Assembly (NCBI GenBank): GCA_039881145.1
Contig: JAYKKI010000016.1
Location: 10,007,001 to 10,071,000 of the forward strand
Reading direction: 5' to 3'
From: Druceiella hillmani
Taxonomy: Eukaryota; Arthropoda; Insecta; Lepidoptera; Hepialidae
DNA length: 64,000 bases
Shown: in pieces, positions 1 through 13,310 of the stretch
Position numbering within the stretch: position 1 is the first letter of the stretch
Layout: each line of letters opens with the position of its first letter
Made by a program: the position numbers and the translations under genes
The notes under the pieces: model-generated
Database searches by the model: none
What the model was told of the DNA's origin: nothing
The model's input: the letters and a program-made list of their open reading frames with translations, nothing else

Positions 1-2110
1 ATAAACATATAAAATATATGTTCATTTAATTATTTAAAAACCTCATCATTATAAGTATGTAAATTAATCTGCAAACATTAAATATATGAAAACTCAGAAA
101 GTAATTAAAGAATAATTATGTGAAGTTTCGTATAATTAAATGACCGTGTTCAATCAAAAAAGATTATTGTGGAATATTTTTTCGATATTACTATATCTTG
201 TAGTAAGAGAACAATTATAGTTAAAAACTATTAAAATAAATATATTGACAATTACTTAAAGCTTCTTTATCTTTTCATTAAGTGCAAACGTTTGATTGTA
301 AATTATTCAATTCGTTATATATTTGCAGTTACCATGACAAGCAGATGCCGCGACATTAGAATTTAAGGAAAAAAAGTGTGCCGTTCAAAAATCTGATTTG
401 TCTCATAAATTTTTTAATGGCTTGTTTGAAAAGTATTTATGTATTGGGATTTATTTAAAAAAAAATTAATGTCAAAATAAAATAAATTGGGAAGTTTCTG
501 TTGAGTCTATTGACTCAATCGAAATAACTTCCAACTACTTCATAGCTCGAAAGTATATCAAAATAATATACGGTAACAAATACTTTGCCTTTAAGAAACA
601 AGTCCTTTTTTTAACTAAAGTATTCCTTTAAAAAAAATATCCTCTACCATTACTTTGATTATTCGTGCTGATATTTAATGTTTATCAATATCATCTGTAT
701 TCGTGTTAAGCTATATATACATATATAAAACAGAACAATGCTATTGAAATAGTTCCAAAAATATATTTCAAAATTTATTGTACTTTGCGGTCTAGAAGAT
801 ATTTTTCCTATAGTAAAGAGATAGGACAATGCATTAATATAAAAAAAGGTTTAATGAATAATCGAAGAAATGAAACACGCTATAATTTTTTTGCGGTGAC
901 ATATCTTCTTCCAGAATATACATGTAATGGTAGAGACAAGTGTTTTCTTTTTTACGAAAACGTAAATTACTAAATAAAGAGATATGTAAAATAAAAAATT
1001 AGGCAAACTTTAAAAAAATGCATTATTTTTTCGTATAATTACCCTTTCGTATCATCACAAAGAAAAACAACTGTTTAACCGCAATAAACCTATTCGTTTA
1101 CTGATGGTTTTGAAAGAGAACAATACAATATTTTTCGGCTTTAATGCAAAACAAAGGTTCATGTTTTTATTCAGATATAAACCAAATAAAACAACTGATA
1201 TATTAATTTGTTACTTCGAGTAAAAAGAAAATTTGTGGTAATTTTGGTTAGAAATATTTAAAATCCAACGATGATTTTCAATAATTAATCACAGTTTATG
1301 CATTAAAATTTTAATTATAATTAAAACCAGTCCAATGGAAACAGGTTATATTTCTATTTAGTAAATCCTTCAATAAACTTATTATATAATATTAATTACA
1401 ATTTAGCCAGTGTTTCTACAGATAAGGAAAAAAGTAAATTGGTCCTTTAAGACTTTTTTGACTTGAAAATGAGAAGTATTTATCAGTGCAGTTCTATCCA
1501 TCGTTTAATACCAAACACGCATGCAATAATGAGTATTGTAGAGTAAAATAGATAAGTAAGACCGTAAAACTGTTTTATTTCTTTGTACCATATTAGTGCT
1601 TACTAAACATTTTGCGACACGTAAGGGATGATTGATCAAATAACATAAAAAGTGTAATCAGTCGAAGGTCACTGTAATCTACCATTCAATCGAAATATTA
1701 CAAACTGGATATGAACAATTAAATATTTTGTAAAATATTTGTTTATAAATATAACACAGATATGCATTAAAAATATGAAATTAATTCATGATCAAAATAT
1801 TATATGGGGAAAGATGCATTTTTAACAGAATAAAATATAACAGCGATAATAAATATTGTACAAGTAATCTCATTCATTCAACAAAAATACGTAACTCTAA
1901 ACAAAGAATATTGAAATATATTTTAAAGGATATTTTGCTAGTAGAAAGATTTGAAATAAAATTGAAATGAAATGTATCAATTTGTAAGGAATAGTGAATT
2001 TTTGCAGGTGTACAGTATAAGCAAGATCAGTATTTACTATTTGTTACAGTTGTGCTACGTGTAAAATAGAAACAAGCCTAATCTAGCACAGAAAACAATC
2101 ATCATCATCA
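1..2110. other. AT-rich DNA without a recognisable gene
   Basis: No recognisable gene or domain. The open frames of about 60 codons (near 785-973 and 1788-1970) are lysine, asparagine and isoleucine rich, as expected by chance in AT-rich DNA. A small imperfect hairpin lies at about 491-531, with a perfect 7-bp core stem (TTGAGTC at 501-507 against GACTCAA at 512-518). Confidence 0.6.
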
Positions 2111-2521
2111 TCATATATATTAATACGCTGAGGCCAAGATGTTACTCTCCCTTTTTAGAAAAAACCTCACAACTAATCCACATAAATTATATATCATTTT
2201 ATAGATAATTGCTTGCTCTACCGGCATCCACAACTAAAAAATTTATTATTGCTATTGTTTTTGCAAAATAATTAATTATTAAAATTATATACACAAAACA
2301 GCAATGCTGCCATCTAACGGCTCAACGTCAATATGATTGACGGTCGGTAAAATTTTTGTTTAATTTCAAATCCACTCACGTATAAATAAAGTTGCGCTTT
2401 AGCTCAATGCTTTTGATACTTGCGCCTCTATATGTCAATTTTAGTAAAATATTTGTTTGATCTGTCATCTGAGCTTCATAATGGAATAAATAATGCGAAG
2501 ACTTCGCACGGGTCACGCTAG
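2111..2521 (+). mobile_element. Non-autonomous Helitron, copy 1
   Basis: The 411-bp element has the hallmarks of a Helitron, a rolling-circle transposon. It starts with TC (TCATATATATTAATACGCT) directly after an A and ends with CTAG directly before a T. A stem-loop (TGCGAAG, A, CTTCGCA at 2494-2508) lies about 13 bases before the 3' end. There is no terminal inverted repeat and no target duplication. It has no coding capacity, so it would depend on a Rep/helicase protein made elsewhere. A second small stem (CGTCAAT, ATG, ATTGACG) sits near 2326-2342. It differs by about eight bases from the copy at 3294-3704, which implies recent activity. Confidence 0.88.
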
Positions 2522-3293
2522 TTTAATTTAATGAACCCAGATTCACGTAAAATATTCTACATTTCAATAAACTCTAAAATTTTTCAAAGAATCAAATTCG
2601 CTCCTTAACCAACGTCTCTCTTTCTTTCATCAATATGCAAAATCTGAGCCAGCTGTTAAATTAATGTTTTTAAATCGGTCAGATATAGATCAGGTGTATT
2701 TTTAATATGTTAGTTGCAGCTAAATTTAGCAATTTTTCTTTTTTGGAAGAAGAATGTCATTGTTTTGGGAAATATAAACCTTTACTTATGATATTAAAAT
2801 TCAACGTAATTTTGTCATCTCTCTGCACATGTTAATTTTTAAATGGATTAAACAAATAAGCTTTAGGCGGCGAGTTATTAAAATATTTCAGATAAATATT
2901 CACACGATGCGAGCATAGCTGACAAGTAATTTTTAGCTCGCTACTACATACTTTGATGTGATAGGTAGGTTATATAATTTTAATATATATTATTAATAAA
3001 TAATCTTTTAATTCTACATCCACATTATAAGATACATTTTTTGTGTAAAATTTTTGTGAAAAATTTATGTAAAATTTTACCTTTTTTCAGTTTAGGTAAC
3101 CTACCATCAAAAACTTTTCGCTTGTTAAAAAGTAAAAATATACCCCCAAAAGATCATAATTGGTATGAAATGATTTATAAATATTCGTCGAGTGATTCAG
3201 CATTAAGTCTTATTTGAAAAATTTCTGCTCATTTGCTTAATACTGATTGTCCTTTCATAACATAGCGCCAACATTCAAATTCCATACGAGATA
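2522..3293. other. Spacer between the two Helitrons
   Basis: AT-rich sequence with no recognised gene or repeat. It differs on each side of the two Helitrons, which supports two insertions rather than duplication of a larger block. Confidence 0.5.
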
Positions 3294-3704
3294 TCATATA
3301 TATTAATACGCTAAGGTTAAGTTGTTACACTCCCTTTTTAGAAAAAACCTCACAACTAATCCACATAAATTATATATCATTTTATAGATAATTGCTTGCT
3401 CTACCGGCATCCACAACTAAAAAATTTATTATTCCTATTGTTTTTGCAAATTAATTAATTATTAAAATTATATACACAAAACAGCAATGCTGCCATCTAA
3501 CGGCTCAACGTCAATATGATTGACGGTCGGTAAAATTTTTGTTTAATTTCAAATCCACTCACGTATAAATAAAGTGGCGCTTTAGCTCAATGCTTTTGAT
3601 ACTTGCGCCTCTATATGTCAATTTTAGTAAAATATTTGTTTGATCTGTCATCTGAGCTTCATAATGGAATAAATAATGCGAAGACTTCGCACGGGTCACG
3701 CTAG
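3294..3704 (+). mobile_element. Non-autonomous Helitron, copy 2
   Basis: Same length (411 bp) and orientation as the copy at 2111-2521, with the same 5' TC, 3' stem-loop (TGCGAAGACTTCGCA) and terminal CTAG. It is again inserted between A (3293) and T (3705). Differences are concentrated near the 5' end (GCTAAGGTTAAG against GCTGAGGCCAAG). Non-coding. Confidence 0.88.
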
Positions 3705-4909
3705 TTACTCATTAATCCTTTAAGAGATAAATAGGTATACTATGAATACCCTCGTACATTTCCTTGTGAAAAATAGACTTTTAATATTTAAAATGCAGTC
3801 AATGACCTTACAATTAGACCTTAATACGAATGCTATATGAGAGCTTCTCTATTGATTTCTCATAACCCGTAGATGCTGTTTTCAAAATCCCCATACTTCT
3901 TAGTATGATCATTAATCACAAGGTAATAAATAACAAACATTTTAAAATTAATTTAAAAACAAGGAATTTTGTAAATTATCGCGGAGATTAATATGATTTT
4001 ATTTATCACTGATTTTATTTTATTATCACACGATTCAGTAAACTATTATAAACTGTATACTTTTAGGATACGTTTCATACATCATACAAGTACTTTTTAC
4101 CTTTCGAGCATTTAAATGCATATGTACATAGGCACACACATACACACACACCGATATATTTAGACAGCCATTGTTCCAAGAATCGAGTTAAAACGACAAA
4201 ACAGCCGGGACCACCGGAGTGTAAGTAGTCCATGCGGATATTGAGTGGATGACATTGTCAATATTAGGTGTAAGAACTCGATGAACATCGCTAAGGTCAG
4301 AATAAAATTTATAAAACTGGAGGAGTTCGATACAAAAAAGCGACCTTTATTTTATAATTATATTTCAATAACACTAACCGATAGTAAATATACAAAAAAC
4401 AAACGTGATAATTCAGTTATGGTATAAGACTATCTAATTATTGTTATCCAAACATTTTTGCATCCACTTTCATAAGATTTGCTTTGTTTGTATAGAAGAC
4501 CAAATTTGATTTTCCTATTATGCGCAACACAATGTCTAACAATACATATAATTATTTCTGTTACCTTAGTTCTACGTCAAAGACAGGTTATGGATGAAAA
4601 TAATAATATGGAGTTAAAGATTATTCACTGTATATTTTCTGCATGAGTCACTTTACCTTAGAGAAGTTTAGGTTAGTTGAATATTTACTTAAAATGAACA
4701 TATTTACGTGGTTGTTTGCGGTACATTTAAACACATTTGTACTTCGTGTAGAATTACAGTTCATTCTGTTCACAACACTAAAATGTTATTTTTCGTAATT
4801 GCAGTCTGCAGGTGGATGTTAGACAATGATTCATCTCTCCGAAACTTTATAACTTAAAAATTAATCATTTATGCATGTCTCTTAATGAATAATCGTAATA
4901 TATAAAATG
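3705..4909. other. AT-rich DNA, short CA repeat
   Basis: No gene recognised. A short CA-rich tract lies at about 4131-4151. The 60-codon frame near 4245 shows no recognisable motif. Confidence 0.5.
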
Positions 4910-4918
4910 CGTAACTAT

Positions 4919-5151
4919 TGAATATATTTGGCGTGAATTTTGTAGAAATTCATTATTCACAATTAAATGAAACTACGTGATGTAGTCTTATTTCTACTTT
5001 CTTTAATTTCTTTACCACAACCTAGGTTTCGTTGTATTACATCTTCAGGTGGGCTATTAGCAAAGATCTTTGCTAATACTACATCTAATTCTATATCTAC
5101 ATCTAAAGTTATTCTGATACTACATCACGTAGTTTCATTTAATTGTGAATA
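4919..5151 (+). mobile_element. Palindromic (foldback) element, copy 1
   Basis: A left-hand lead of about 36 bp (TGAATATATTTGGCG...) precedes a palindromic core. The first 32 bp of the core (4955-4986) are the exact reverse complement of its last 32 bp (5119-5150). The outer direct repeat CGTAACTAT occurs at 4910-4918 and 5152-5160 and looks like a 9-bp target-site duplication. The inner right arm is partly lost and replaced by unrelated TA/TC-rich sequence, so only the ends still pair. Non-coding; the open frame across it simply reads through the arm. Four relatives occur at 11061, 25127, 33093 and 33709. Confidence 0.75.
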
Positions 5152-5160
5152 CGTAACTAT

Positions 5161-6283
<1,123 letters not shown>

Positions 6284-6867
6284 ATGAAAGTTATAATATA
6301 TATGAAATTATTATGTGAATCCATCATAAAACATAGCATACAAGCAGTTTGAAACAGCAAATCTAAAACACCTGCATAAAATATGTAAAAAATAAGATTA
6401 GGTGATAAAATTTGTTAAGAATTTTCTTTCTAAACTTGTAGATTATCAGAGTCGGGAGTTTTCCTTTTTAGGGGCATAACTTGCTCGTCTCGTCGAAATA
6501 TTTTCCCACTTATGGATGACGATGATCATAATAGGGCAGGTCTTTTCAATCACTAGTCTTACAATCTTCACCTTGCCATAATGACATTCAGCCATAAACT
6601 ATAACTACATATTAAGGTGTTTATTTCGATAATGAGATTTTGTTGAACGTGTAAGATCATCGATAAAAACTCGTTTTTACAGTCAATTGTCAACACGTTT
6701 AATATCACTTTCACTTCATATGCAAAAATACAGGGTCCGGCATTGAAACCTGATGGTTTTTGAAATGGGATAACTCAATGAATTTCTGAGATATTTAATT
6801 AGTATTAATTATATTTAAAAGGGAAAGAGTATTGATTGCATACAAAAAATTGATAAAAAAGATTTAA

Positions 6868-7822
6868 GGACGCAAAAATAATATCACTTAAATGATGACC
6901 CCTATTTTTTGAACTGCTTCAGTCGGTTATATTCTCTCGTAGTTTCGCCTAACTTCGAAGCTTATTACACACAGTTAAAAATTACACACAGGCAGAAATG
7001 GAGACTATGTCGACCATATAATGTCACTTTGGAGTGAGATTAACTTACCGGAAAATGATATACTTAGGTGGACCATAGATATAGGTGAAGTATGCGTAAT
7101 TGCTCCATCCTGCTTAAAGCAAATCTACCTAAGAGGAATTAGGCCGCGACATAACTCAGGGACGAGGATGCCACTGATCATTATTATGTAGCACTTGGAC
7201 TTAGCCGTTACAATGCGGCCATTCTCCTTAAACAAATTAGACCTTCTCACAGCTGCCTTATAAATTACATCCCAGACGGTTACCTATAAGCTGTGAATGA
7301 AGCTGTTGTGGGTTATGTTTGGCCCAATAACAAAACTTTTGGTTATTAATACAACCATTAAAGGGAAAGCGATCAAGAGTTTGCCCGAGCTTAAAATAAT
7401 TATTTCAGTGTCTTTGGTGATGATCCCTAACATGTTTCTAGAAAGCCAACCTTTTGATGAAATCTTGGTGCCGTAATCCACCGAACCCTATTCACCGAAG
7501 ATTCCTATCGAATATCCTTAGAGTCTGAGCATGATTAATAACTGATCGCCGGGGACTCCTTTCAAATTAACTTGTACAACCTTGATGTCTGTAGGTAACC
7601 TTGCCGTCCTGTGGAACCCCTCTTCTCTTTATTGTTCCGTCAGCCGTGTTTCGAAAGTTTCGAACCCGCAAAATAATAGTGTTCCAAGATAGAATTAGGT
7701 CACGAGGAGGGACATTAAAATGTAAGCTAAATTTCCGTTGGTTTAAGGTCACAGAATCCTTATTTGTGAAGAACATCCCGACGGTAAGCGCACGGTGTTC
7801 AGTTGTCCAACGCTCATTCTAA
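6868..7822 (-). pseudogene. Tc1/mariner-superfamily transposase, DUF4817-type helix-turn-helix, degraded
   Basis: A working version would cut and paste its own DNA in the nucleus using a DDE/D catalytic triad. Read on the minus strand, the N-terminal DNA-binding part is still open (7567-7776 and upstream) and shows SLHFNVPPRDLILSW followed by RVRNFRN, as in insect transposases with a DUF4817 HTH. Further on come RSPRRS, then GCINNQKFCYWAKHNPQQLH (7291-7359), KENGRIVTAKSKCY, the catalytic-type block FKQDGAITHT (near 7080-7115) and GKLISLQSDIIW. The C-terminal tail GHHLSDIIFAS lies near 6868-6903. These pieces are in the family order but in different frames, with several stops. About 70 codons around the last catalytic aspartate seem to be deleted. 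It is not functional. Assignment is by remembered family motifs. Confidence 0.82.
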
Positions 7823-8071
7823 CTAAACTTCCACATTAGGAGAAGGGGATAAACTTCCGTGCCATCTAGGGCCCCCCCAGCAGCTGCTTTCCATATCCAA
7901 AACTGTCAGGTTTTACTGCCGAACTCCTTATTTACTTTTACTACCACGTAAAAGTTCATTCTTCAACCATATGATTTGCAAAGGATCGTCTAAATATATA
8001 TCTGGGCCCATTGTGGTCGAAACACAATGGGTTGTTGGCATATGTTTATTTAATATTATGAAATATACATA

Positions 8072-8074
8072 CGT

Positions 8075-8156
<82 letters not shown>

Positions 8157-8157
8157 T
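8072..8157. repeat. (CA)n-(TA)n compound microsatellite
   Basis: A short CACACA run passes directly into a long TA run. Frames on both strands through it are repeat artefacts. Confidence 0.97.
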
Positions 8158-8328
8158 GTATAAAGTATATTTAAAATATAATTTATTTTATCATAAATTA
8201 AATATTGTGGATAAATTGAAAATACGAAGAGGGCAATTGGATATTTATATTTATTTCGGGACACTCTGTTCTTAAATATTGTAATATTTTATAATAATAA
8301 ATGTAGTAATTTCTAGTAGATTATATTA

Positions 8329-8377
8329 TCTAGTAGAGGTATATTTACCCACTAAAGTGAAATATACCTCTACTAGA
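8329..8377. repeat. Perfect 18-bp-arm hairpin followed by a short minisatellite
   Basis: TCTAGTAGAGGTATATTT (8329-8346) is the exact reverse complement of 8360-8377, with a 13-base loop. Immediately after it, about 8378-8430 holds loose tandem copies of CATATATATGTAGATATGTAGA-like units. No function can be assigned. Confidence 0.8.
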
Positions 8378-8430
8378 CATATATATGTAGATATGTAGAC
8401 ATATATATGTAGATTTGTAGATATGTAGGT

Positions 8431-9049
8431 CTAAATTTATTGATATTCTGAGGTATATGATATCGGGGCAGACGGACGAACATGGCCTAAATTTATGGAT
8501 TTTTCTTTCACTACGAAAACTTACTTAAAAAGTAAAGTTTTATGATCAATGCATAATGTATGAAAATTATTTTGAAATGTTTAGAATTCCATTTTTTGAT
8601 TTTTTTTGATAAATTAAAACCACACAGAAAAAAATTAAATTTCTTTTTCCAAATATTTCAATTATTTGAAACTTTTACAGTCTTCCATATAACTAAATTT
8701 TCAAACTTAACCAATTTTAGTTGACCGTTGTCTTCCTGACATTAATGCTTAAAATCAAATCTGCCAAATATATATAATTTGAGTAAATATTTACTTCCAG
8801 CTTAAAATATTATTTATCCATAATTTTATTTATAGATATATATATATAATGCATCATTACAGCACACAAAAAAGAAAAAAAGTAGAAAAACCTGTATAGG
8901 TAATTAAATTACACATTGGCGTTTCTGAATGAATAAATAATTAAGTATAATTCGTTTTTCATATCTTAAAATAAACTTCTTCTTTCTTGTGCAAACATAG
9001 TATTTAAAAGCAACTCTTTATTGTTACCACGTTTTATAATTAAATATCC
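8431..9049. other. AT-rich DNA without a recognised gene
   Basis: No domain or repeat recognised. Confidence 0.5.
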
Positions 9050-9850
9050 AATATAACACCATTAAATATATTTTATAAGATTTTTCAATAGTTAAATGTA
9101 CCTACAATACTTTGACCTACTCAATTCGTTTCACATCTATAAATTATATCTTAATAAACTAAGCTTACCGACAAATCCCTTTGATGCGGATTAGTCCTTC
9201 ATGGTTTAATAATATATTACAATAAATAAATAATTCCTTGACGAAATGCATTTTAACTTCATAAATCTCACCTTAACTGATATGAAGTTTATATGAACAT
9301 ACACAATTCCAATTCCAAGTGTTAATAAAGAATACAAACAAATCTTTTCTGCGTGTCTAACCTAATATAGGGGTTTTGTGAAATTAAAAACTCAAATGAA
9401 ATGTCCATGTTTGGAGTGAATTAATGGTTTTATCTGAAATCTTAGAAAGTCAGTAATCATCTTTCAAACTTGCATTGTGTTTATGGGTTTCCTTTTAAAT
9501 ATTTTTTTCTCTAAAAAAGCTTAATAGAAAAATTGGAAACCTGCCTGTTGCTCGATAAGTTTTATTTATGTATAATATTATACTTTTTTTCTTCTTACTC
9601 CTGTTTTTAGTTTCTAAAGTCTTTAATGCAAAGCGGTGAATGAAACTTCTAAAAATCCTATTTAATATTACCTAGCTTGCTGAAACAATGTAATAGGTGA
9701 CTGTGAGTATAGATAATAAATAGTAATGTTGTTTCATGATTGACCATAATGAAATTAAATCATCCATGTTACGCCCTACGGAAATGTGTCTATTGAATTA
9801 TAATAAGATACTTTTTTAAAATACTTGAGACACAAAGAACTATTATATCG
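9050..9850 (+). repeat. Old segmental duplication, copy A part 1
   Basis: Collinear, diverged similarity to about 61790-62425. Anchors are TTCAATA...TCTACTC/ACCTACTC, AATTCGTTTCA.ATCT and AAATAAACTAA.CTTAC near 9083-9170. Others are TAATGTTGTTTCATGATT and ATCCATGT...GGAAATGTG near 9725-9790. The match is interrupted by many small indels. Non-coding. Confidence 0.6.
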
Positions 9851-11048
9851 GGTATCACACGGTATGCTAACTTGGTAAAAGATAATACTAGTATGAAAAG
9901 ATTATAGTACCAGTTTGGTTAAAATTGACATTGAAACTTCTATATATCAAAGTGATTTTACCGAGTAGTACGTATAATCTGTATACCCTCTATCATATAA
10001 ATTTAGTTCTCGAAGTCAAGTTCTTGAAGCCTTTCTTGTAGCTTATTCTTTAGTTGATAAGACTAATGTTTTAACCCAAATTGTATTTTGGACAGAAAAC
10101 TTACAAAGTAAAAAAATAATTTCCTTAATCATAAGCGAACTTAGTCGTGAGCGTTTTTTAATTGAGGCATGATATATTTAGATTATGATGTAACTGAGAG
10201 AGAATGAAAATATTTTTTTAACCTAGTGAGTTCTATATTCAGAAAAATGTTAATACCAATAGCCAAATACGTAATTACTTGTGTATTGATATATCTAAAC
10301 TTCTTAATGCCGAACTGTTAATAAATCTATCAGCTTAATTTAAAAATATGTATAATTAAAGTACATATACAATTGAAATATTTTTTCGCGATTGATGATG
10401 CTAGATTTCTTTACTTGCTTTCAAAGCAATAGCGCCGGAAGTAATAGTAAAGTTGATAGTAATGACAATTTATAATAGCTAATATTGATACCTCAGGAAT
10501 TAAAATGAAATTCTTTTTTATCGACACATTCGTTATGGATTTATATTGGATATATCTTTATTTAACAAAATATCAACAAAATAACTGTAAACTAAATAAA
10601 CCGATGACATTAAATTGGATGTAAATATAGTAATTTAAAAAAATGTTGTCTTGCGAAAAAATCGCATCCGTCTTCCACTAATTGACTATTAAATAATAAC
10701 TCTCTTACTTAGCTTGTCTTAATAGCTTACGAAAAAACCTACGATTTAAATAAGTATCCACCTGCCTTTGAACCTAAAAATTTATTAACTTCATAAAAAG
10801 GGATAAATCATAAGAAAGAATTTGCTTCGTGATTAAATTTGTTTTTGTGTGCGTTTTTTATAATATCGCAAATTTAAAATGATGTGGTCTTATCTTATCC
10901 GAACACCTTTCCACATTCACTTGTATTATCATTCTGCGGTAATCAGTGAGTATAGCATCATGTTCGTCGCTCTCCTTACATGAACGTGCGTAATTTACTT
11001 CAAATTTGTTTGAAAAGTATCGTATTTAAACTGTTTTTTTAAATAAAC
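9851..11048. other. AT-rich DNA without a recognised gene
   Basis: Lies inside copy A of the old duplication but has no clear counterpart in copy B. No gene seen. Confidence 0.45.
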
Positions 11049-11060
11049 ATGTTACTCCAT

Positions 11061-11226
11061 TAAATCTATTTGGGGTTAATTTAGTATTATTTCTACTTTG
11101 TTTAAAAACATTTGAATCTGCTAATTACCCACCAGAAGATGTTGTCATACAACGAAGCCTAGATAGTGGCAAAGAATTTAAATAAAGTAGAAATAATATT
11201 ACATGACGTAGTTTCATTTAATCGTG
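11061..11226 (+). mobile_element. Palindromic element, diverged copy 5
   Basis: The right arm resembles the other copies (CCACCAGAAGATGTTGT..., then ACGTAGTTTCATTTAAT), while most of the left arm is missing or scrambled. The direct repeat ATGTTACTCCAT flanks it at 11049-11060 and 11227-11238, a 12-bp candidate target-site duplication. It appears older than the copies at 25127 and 33709. Confidence 0.7.
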
Positions 11227-11238
11227 ATGTTACTCCAT

Positions 11239-12579
11239 ATTATTTGCCTTAAAGAATATTATCAACCTAGAAAATTTGAAACAAAAATTTTGGACTAATA
11301 TTTAAAAAAAAAAATGTTTTTTCTATGAATTACCATAATTTGGAACGTTAGAACTAGGAAATATTCTCATGTATCAAGTTTATCCTAAACAGATCTAATA
11401 ATTTAACCGCAAGATCGTGCGATGACGAATGGATTTCAATTACTATCTTAACTTCTACAATTACTATCTTACTCATTTTTTGACGAACACAATAATGTTG
11501 TCTCCTTCTCGAAATGTCTAGTAAATACCAGATATGTTAGGAAAAAGTGGTACCGAAATCGATTCGGTCATTTTGGAAAATTATTGGTATTTTTCAGTGT
11601 TTCATAATTTTTATTAAGACCGTTTTGAAGATCTTTTTAACTCAAGAAAAATTTCATTTTTTGTGTCTAGTTAACATTTTCACTAATCACGTAATATTTA
11701 GCAATGATTATTCGGCATGCATGTATACCATCGGTTTTACATCAAAAGCTATTAATTAATAATAAAACAATATTTAATTAATAAAATCTAAATTAAGACT
11801 TGGAAAGATAAAAAAGACGTTTCAAACATATTAACACCGTAGACATTCTGCTTTAGATAGATCGATGTTCATGGAATGTTGTGGCCATTCCATTTGAAAT
11901 ATACCCACATCCTTCGACATCAAACCCACGAATAAATCCCACGAAATAAATGTCGCCAAATTAATTTAATGAAATCGAACTTTTTGACCGTAGTAACCTC
12001 CAACCACGTTGAGTTGTGTCGTCTGTCAGTTTCCACAAATGTTTTAAATGCGGGTTCAATGAAGTTGGCTGACCCTGTGAAGCAGGCTAGTGTTTATAAA
12101 GTAAAAGGATTTAAACGGATTTCTTTAGGTTATACAAATATCAACAATACGTATGGTCTTAATCATGTTGTATGTTTGCTAGTCAACTTTTTGGTATATT
12201 ATTGAATTTTGCTTATTCATAATTTGTATGAAATTTGTCGACTCTGTAGTCAGTTTTCTGCCATTTAATGTCACGAAATGATAATTAAAGACCATTTTCA
12301 TTGTTATTCTGTTAAAGCCCACTTTCCTTTCTTGCATCCTAATTAGGTACTCAGATTATAAATATATTGCTTAATGATTTTCACACAAATTTTACACATT
12401 ACTTTCGGGTACCAAGTTTTGTCATAAACCTTGGTACTAAAAGGAAATTATATAAATGAAATTTATAGTAACGTAGACAGAAACATATGTAGTTAAAATC
12501 ATTATGAATACAATTGAACTAAATTATATTCTAAAGGAAGGGTTAATTTTATATATATAATAATGCCCATGCGCGTCAG
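11239..12579. other. AT-rich DNA; unassigned open frames
   Basis: Frames of 70 codons (11547-11759) and 78 codons (11969-12205) have no recognisable motif. The part around 11830-12130 is somewhat less AT-rich and might be decayed coding sequence, but I cannot name a family. Confidence 0.4.
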
Positions 12580-12900
12580 TGTTTATATTTTTCAATGTTT
12601 ATATCCCATTCCGTTATTTTTCAATTTTACTGGATATTTTTAAGTGTCTTGTCTTCTTTTCAAATAAAAACCAAGCTGGTTATAAAGAATTTTAATATGT
12701 TTGAAATATACCCTAAAATATACTCAGAATAGATTTTCCAATTACAATTCGGGATTTCAAACTGAATAATTTAATCAATTCAAATCAAATTAAATAAATT
12801 GTAAAGTCACAGAGTAATTTTTTTCAAATATTAAACGTCATAAGTTGAGATATCATAATAAAAGATGAATTAAACTTTGTGAAATTTTAAGTTTTTGAAA
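12580..12900 (+). repeat. Old segmental duplication, copy A part 2
   Basis: Resumes similarity to about 62690-63030. The anchors are a TGTC..CT.CTTTT...ATAAAAACCA block, GGTTATAAAGA, and TTAATCAA.TCAAATCA.AT.AAATAA near 12650-12800. Non-coding. Confidence 0.55.
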
Positions 12901-13189
12901 AACGTAAGGTTACAAACTTGCAAAATAAAAAATTGCAAATGTTTATAAAACTGAAAAAGCTTTAGGTTAAAAAATTTACTTTTATTACATATGGGCCGAA
13001 AAATGATTAGTTTGTGTGGTATAATTGAAAAAAAATTAAGGAAAAACGAAACTTTCGCGGTAATTTCTACGGCATATCATGTATATTAGAAAAGGATAAC
13101 TCCCACTTTAAGGCCATTGATACAGTTAAAATCTTTACTATAGTATACATACCTTGTTTAACCACTCAGGTCCTAGTGATCATTCTTTT

Positions 13190-13310
13190 TTACTAATATA
13201 ATACCAAATTGGTTTATCGGACCATATTCGTGCCATAATAACCAATTGGTTTTTTAGGATCATATTTGTGACGTAATACATAATTAGTTTATTTGGTATT
13301 ACACTATATA
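13190..13310. repeat. Short diverged tandem repeat
   Basis: Three adjacent units of roughly 40 bp share TAATA.cAAaTtgGTTTATcGGA..ATAtt.GTG. They are diverged and contain no coding sequence. Confidence 0.6.

Larger units (their letters stand above)
6731..8268 (-). mobile_element. Decayed Tc1/mariner-superfamily element (tentative ends)
   Basis: The transposase fossil at 6868-7822 is flanked by candidate inverted ends. On the left, CAGGGTCCGG follows a TA. On the right, CGGGACACTCTG reads as CAGAGTGTCCCG on the other strand. They match only partly and the right-hand flank is TT, not TA, so the limits are tentative. A (CA)(TA) microsatellite at 8072-8157 lies inside the right part. The region is visibly richer in G and C than its surroundings. 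Confidence 0.45.
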
